Origin: Hydrogenovibrio sp. UBA650
GTDB lineage: Bacteria; Pseudomonadota; Gammaproteobacteria; Thiomicrospirales; Thiomicrospiraceae
Direction: 5' to 3'
DNA length: 8,569 nt
Assembly (NCBI GenBank): GCA_002299245.1
Contig: DBOI01000143.1
Span: 1 to 8,569 of the forward strand
Shown here: one piece after another, positions 5,646 through 8,569 of the stretch
Numbering within the stretch: the first letter of the stretch is position 1
How the letters are laid out: each line of letters opens with the position of its first letter
The notes under the pieces: generated by a model
Databases searched by the model: none
Told to the model about the DNA's origin: nothing
What the model saw: the letters and a program-made list of their open reading frames with translations, nothing else
Position numbers and translations under genes: made by a program

Positions 5646-7556
5646 ATGCCTCAATATCGTTCAAAAACAAGTACACATGGTCGAAACATGGCGGGAGCAC
5701 GCGCTTTATGGCGCGCCACGGGGATGCAAACAGAAGATTTTGGAAAACCGATTATTGCTGTCTCTAACTCATTTACCCAGTTTGTACCTGGGCACGTTCA
5801 CCTGAAAGATTTGGGGCAATTGGTTGCCAGAGTGATTGAAGAATCGGGTGGTGTGGCAAAAGAATTTAATACCATTGCAGTTGATGATGGAATTGCAATG
5901 GGACATGATGGCATGTTGTATTCATTACCTTCACGTGATTTGATCGCCGATTCAGTTGAGTATATGTGTAATGCGCACTGTGCAGACGCACTTATCTGTA
6001 TTTCTAACTGCGATAAGATTACTCCTGGAATGATGATGGCATCTATGCGCCTGAATATTCCGACGATCTTCGTGACAGGAGGGCCGATGGAATCTGGAAA
6101 AACGGTTCTAGGAGGTGAGGGCATTAAACTCGATTTGGTTGATGCAATGGTCATGGCTGCCGACGATTCCTGTTCTGATTCAGATGTTGAAGCGGTTGAG
6201 GTTTCTGCCTGCCCAACTTGTGGTTCATGTTCAGGAATGTTTACTGCGAACTCTATGAACTGTCTAGCCGAGGCTTTGGGTATGGCTCTTCCTGGGAATG
6301 GAAGTACTCTGGCGACACATGCAGACCGTAAGCACCTGTTTGAGGAAGCAGGGCGCCGAATTGTAGAAATTACCAAAGCTTATTACGAAGATGGCGATGA
6401 GACGGTTCTACCAAGATCAATTGCTACTTACGAAGCATTCCAAAATGCGATGGCATTGGATGTTGCGATGGGAGGATCAACCAATACTGTTCTTCATCTG
6501 TTGGCAATTGCTCACGAGGCCAAAGTTGAGTTTGTAATGCAAGACATGGATGAGATTTCTCGCCGTGTTCCTTGTCTATCTAAAGTTGCGCCAAATTCTA
6601 AGATATACCATATGGAAGATGTACACCGTGCAGGTGGGATTTTTCGAATTCTAGGTGAACTAGATCGAGGCGGGCTGATTAATCGTGATGTCCATACGGT
6701 ACATGCTTCCTCGATGGGTGCTGCTTTGGAGCTATGGGATATCCGCCGCACAGATAATGAGGCGGTGCATAAGTTCTTTAGAGCTGCACCAGGAAATGTA
6801 CGAACTAAAGAGGCCTTTAGTCAGGATAAGCGTTGGAAAACCGTTGATGCTGATGAAAAGGGCGGTTGTATTCGTTCCGTTGAACATGCCTATACTCAAG
6901 ACGGTGGATTAGCTGTATTAAAAGGTAATATTGCTCGAGATGGTTGTATTGTTAAAACGGCTGGTGTTGATGAGAGTATGTTGGAAGTGAGCGTGTTGGA
7001 ATATACCACGAGTATTCCGACCTCTACCATCCGAGTATTTACAGGTCCTGCTCGTATTTTTGAAAGCCAGGATGCTGCGGTTGATGCGATACTGGGTGAC
7101 CAGATTAACAAGGGTGATGTGGTTCTTATCCGTTATGAAGGCCCAAAAGGAGGGCCTGGTATGCAGGAAATGCTTTACCCAACCAGTTATTTAAAATCTA
7201 AAGGTTTGGGTAAGTACTGTGCTTTATTGACTGATGGACGCTTCTCTGGTGGTTCATCTGGACTCTCTATTGGTCACGCTTCTCCTGAAGCGGCAGAGGG
7301 TGGTAATATCGGTCTGGTAATGGAAGGGGATTTGATTGAAATAGATATTCCTAATCGAGCGATTAATGCTAAAGTATCGGACGAAGAGTTTGAGAAGCGT
7401 CGTGAAGCAATGGAAGCTAAAGGTGCCTCTCATGCTTGGAAGCCAGAATTGCCAAGAGAGAGACGTGTTAGTTCGGCGCTACGTGCTTACGCAGCGATGA
7501 CAACGAGTGCTGCTTTTGGTGCGGTTCGCAACGTAGACCAAATTGAAAATAAATAA
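5646..7556 (+). CDS. ilvD: Dihydroxy-acid dehydratase
   Basis: IlvD removes water from 2,3-dihydroxy-3-methylbutanoate and -pentanoate to give the 2-oxo acid precursors of valine/leucine and isoleucine. It is an Fe-S and Mg-dependent cytoplasmic enzyme of the IlvD/Edd family. The 636 residues start with the family's THGRNMAGARALWRATGM block (10-27). They carry the cluster cysteines Cys122 (SNCDK, 120-124) and Cys195 (CPTCGSCSGMF, 189-199), the metal-binding Asp80/Asp81 (AVDDG, 78-82) and Lys124, and the C-terminal blocks GPKGGPGMQEMLYP (499-512) and TDGRFSGGSSGLSIGH (529-544). All expected catalytic elements are present. The protein is longer than E. coli IlvD (616 aa) mainly through about 17 extra residues at 447-463, just before FTGPAR. 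A TerB-like gene follows after 18 bases and is probably co-transcribed. Confidence 0.98.
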   Translation: MPQYRSKTSTHGRNMAGARALWRATGMQTEDFGKPIIAVSNSFTQFVPGHVHLKDLGQLVARVIEESGGVAKEFNTIAVDDGIAMGHDGMLYSLPSRDLIADSVEYMCNAHCADALICISNCDKITPGMMMASMRLNIPTIFVTGGPMESGKTVLGGEGIKLDLVDAMVMAADDSCSDSDVEAVEVSACPTCGSCSGMFTANSMNCLAEALGMALPGNGSTLATHADRKHLFEEAGRRIVEITKAYYEDGDETVLPRSIATYEAFQNAMALDVAMGGSTNTVLHLLAIAHEAKVEFVMQDMDEISRRVPCLSKVAPNSKIYHMEDVHRAGGIFRILGELDRGGLINRDVHTVHASSMGAALELWDIRRTDNEAVHKFFRAAPGNVRTKEAFSQDKRWKTVDADEKGGCIRSVEHAYTQDGGLAVLKGNIARDGCIVKTAGVDESMLEVSVLEYTTSIPTSTIRVFTGPARIFESQDAAVDAILGDQINKGDVVLIRYEGPKGGPGMQEMLYPTSYLKSKGLGKYCALLTDGRFSGGSSGLSIGHASPEAAEGGNIGLVMEGDLIEIDIPNRAINAKVSDEEFEKRREAMEAKGASHAWKPELPRERRVSSALRAYAAMTTSAAFGAVRNVDQIENK

Positions 7557-7563
7557 CGTGTTT

Positions 7564-7567
7564 GGAG
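7564..7567 (+). promoter_or_regulatory. Ribosome binding site of the TerB-like gene
   Basis: GGAG lies 7 bases upstream of the ATG at 7575, inside the 18-base gap after ilvD. This fixes the start and indicates independent initiation on a shared mRNA. Confidence 0.7.
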
Positions 7568-7574
7568 AACTAAG

Positions 7575-7976
7575 ATGTTTGCAGATAAATTAACTCAGGC
7601 GCAGCGCCAAGTTGTATTTGATTTGGCAGCAAATCTAGCTGCAGCAGATAACGATATTTCTGAAGAAGAGATTATGTACCTGAAAGACTTTAGTTCGGCT
7701 TATGGAATTGAGTTTGATTTAAATAAGGCTGCAATCAGCATTGATGATCATTTAACGCAGTTAGACACCAAAACCTCGAAAATCATAACCCTCCAGGAAC
7801 TAATTAAGCTTTCCTATAAAGATGGCCATTTCGGCAAAGAAGAGCAGGACAAGGTTTTTCTTATTGCACAAAAGATGGGCTTAAATGATGCAGAGCTAAT
7901 GATTCGCATAGAGAACTGGGTTCGTCAGGGCTTTGATTGGTTGTACGAGGGCGAGCAGATGCTAGAAATGGATTGA
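7575..7976 (+). CDS. TerB-like (tellurite-resistance/DjlA-type) helical protein
   Basis: This is a small acidic cytoplasmic protein of 133 residues with no signal peptide or membrane span. It consists of one all-helical domain with two matching acidic segments: AADNDISEEEIMYLKDF (23-39), and a later stretch around 80-105 in which YKDGHFGKEEQDK is followed by IAQKMGL. This repeated plan (an acidic Asp/Glu turn, then an amphipathic helix) is typical of the TerB fold. That fold occurs in tellurite-resistance operons, in DjlA N-termini and as many stand-alone proteins, and it can bind divalent metal. There are no ter genes nearby, so a tellurite role is not supported. It follows ilvD by 18 bases and is followed by a strong terminator, so it is the last gene of an ilvD transcript. 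The cellular role is unknown. Confidence 0.75.
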   Translation: MFADKLTQAQRQVVFDLAANLAAADNDISEEEIMYLKDFSSAYGIEFDLNKAAISIDDHLTQLDTKTSKIITLQELIKLSYKDGHFGKEEQDKVFLIAQKMGLNDAELMIRIENWVRQGFDWLYEGEQMLEMD

Positions 7977-8022
7977 TTTAATAGGCGGAATTATTTGCAC
8001 TGTTAATTTTTTTCCGAAGCAT

Positions 8023-8050
8023 AAAAAAACCCAGCTTAGCTGGGTTTTTT
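8023..8050. terminator. Bidirectional intrinsic terminator between the TerB-like gene and soxA
   Basis: CCCAGCT (8030-8036) and AGCTGGG (8038-8044) form a near-perfect palindrome. Seven A residues lie on the left and six T residues on the right, so the structure works as a rho-independent terminator on both strands. It lies 46 bases after the TerB-like stop and about 24 bases beyond the soxA stop, between two convergent genes. Confidence 0.92.
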
Positions 8051-8056
8051 ATTAGC

Positions 8057-8073
8057 TTCAGATTTTATCTGAA
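8057..8073 (-). repeat. Second hairpin immediately after the soxA stop codon
   Basis: TTCAGAT (8057-8063) and ATCTGAA (8067-8073) are exact reverse complements around 3 bases, and they abut the soxA TAA at 8076-8074. On the soxA mRNA this hairpin precedes the main terminator. It lacks its own U-tract, so it may protect the 3' end or assist termination. Confidence 0.6.
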
Positions 8074-8569
8074 TTATTCACGGTAACCAGGGCCATTGAT
8101 TTCCAAACCGTTCGAAATATAGGCTTGGAAAAACTCTAAGTTACGGTAAGTCTCACTTTGAGCTTTCATTGGTTTAGCACGCATGTTTTTGTTACATCCG
8201 CCATAACGACGGTGAAGTGTACCAAGATTCTGCCACTTAGCACGGAACACAGGGAAGTGTGTCGTGTGCCCTAATTGAGGCGATAGAATATTAGAACGTG
8301 CTTTACGTCCAGCGTTGTAAGTGTGGCATTTGGCGCATGAAAGACCTAGTTGACCACGGTCCTGAACGTAGAAGTTACGTCCATCTTCATATGCTTTACG
8401 AGCACCTTCACTCTCAATTTTTACATTGATTGTCTGTCCGCGAGCATTGTATGCAAGATAGGCACTGATTTGTGCTAGAGTACCTTTCTTCCATTTAAGT
8501 GCTTTGAGGCCATTATCGGTTCTGCACTTGTTGATATCACCTTCAATTGTAACCACTTGTTGGGTCTTT
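8074..8569 (-). CDS. soxA: SoxA, c-type cytochrome of the Sox thiosulfate-oxidising complex (C-terminal part)
   Basis: The frame is open to the right edge, so the N-terminus is missing; 164 residues are visible of roughly 270-290. SoxA pairs with SoxX in the periplasm and starts thiosulfate oxidation by joining the sulfur substrate to the carrier SoxYZ through an S-S bond. Visible features are an isolated Cys in NKCRTDNG (about residue 15), the heme-binding motif CAKCH (78-82), the block LSPQLGHTTHFPVFRAKW and the conserved RRYGGCNKNMRAKP. Cys125 in this last block is the expected modified axial heme ligand and catalytic cysteine. The end (EFFQAYISNGLEINGPG) is typical of the family. An internal GTG at 8556 is not the true start, since the family sequence continues upstream of it. 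The gene runs leftward into the terminator, so it is the last gene of its operon; other sox genes probably lie to the right. Confidence 0.93.
   Translation of the reverse strand, partial: KTQQVVTIEGDINKCRTDNGLKALKWKKGTLAQISAYLAYNARGQTINVKIESEGARKAYEDGRNFYVQDRGQLGLSCAKCHTYNAGRKARSNILSPQLGHTTHFPVFRAKWQNLGTLHRRYGGCNKNMRAKPMKAQSETYRNLEFFQAYISNGLEINGPGYRE

Noticed and set aside
5798..6376. Long minus-strand open frame (192 codons) inside ilvD
   Set aside because: It is antisense to the most conserved part of IlvD. Its translation is rich in Ser, Ile and Pro and resembles no family, so it is a shadow frame.
6512..7111. Three short frames overlapping ilvD on both strands (6512-6751, 6685-6912, 6896-7111)
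   Set aside because: All lie within intact IlvD coding sequence and resemble no known family.
1..8569. CRISPR arrays, insertion sequences, tRNA or rRNA genes
   Set aside because: No regularly spaced repeats, terminal inverted repeats with a transposase, or recognisable tRNA or rRNA sequence were seen on either strand.

Overview
The window looks like chromosomal DNA of a sulfur-oxidising gammaproteobacterium. ArgA, RNase T and IlvD closely resemble the gammaproteobacterial proteins as I remember them from E. coli. The right edge carries the C-terminal part of SoxA, a subunit of the periplasmic thiosulfate-oxidising Sox system. A chemolithoautotroph of the Thiomicrospira / Hydrogenovibrio / Thiomicrorhabdus type would fit, but the genus is an inference. 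No rRNA, tRNA, insertion sequence, CRISPR array or phage gene is visible.

Layout, left to right. (1) Bases 1-1122, minus strand: a secreted or lipid-facing alpha/beta hydrolase, followed 10 bases downstream by the 5' end of a gene for a membrane-anchored protein. That second gene is cut by the window edge and may encode a sensor. (2) Bases 1123-1334: an AT-rich divergent intergenic region. (3) Bases 1335-3569, plus strand: an asparagine-synthetase-family amidotransferase that best matches the N-acetylglutaminylglutamine amide (NAGGN) osmolyte subfamily, then the monothiol glutaredoxin grxD. (4) Bases 3566-5538, minus strand: argA (N-acetylglutamate synthase), then rnt (RNase T). rnt overlaps the end of grxD tail-to-tail by 4 bases. 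(5) Bases 5539-5645: a short divergent regulatory region. (6) Bases 5646-7976, plus strand: ilvD (dihydroxy-acid dehydratase), then a small TerB-like protein. (7) Bases 8023-8073: a strong bidirectional terminator plus a second hairpin. (8) Bases 8074-8569, minus strand: soxA, the promoter-distal end of an operon that enters from the right.

How the genes work together: most are housekeeping genes for arginine biosynthesis (ArgA), branched-chain amino acid biosynthesis (IlvD), Fe-S cluster trafficking (GrxD) and RNA 3'-end maturation (RNase T). GrxD and IlvD have an indirect link, because CGFS glutaredoxins deliver or store Fe-S clusters and IlvD is an Fe-S dehydratase. The more specialised parts are SoxA (energy from reduced sulfur) and the likely NAGGN amidotransferase (osmoprotection). 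The dipeptide synthetase and M42-type peptidase that usually accompany the latter are not in this window. I do not see a clearly novel multi-gene system. The points most worth checking are this orphan NAGGN-type gene, a 17-residue insertion in IlvD, and the uncharacterised hydrolase/membrane-protein pair at the left edge.
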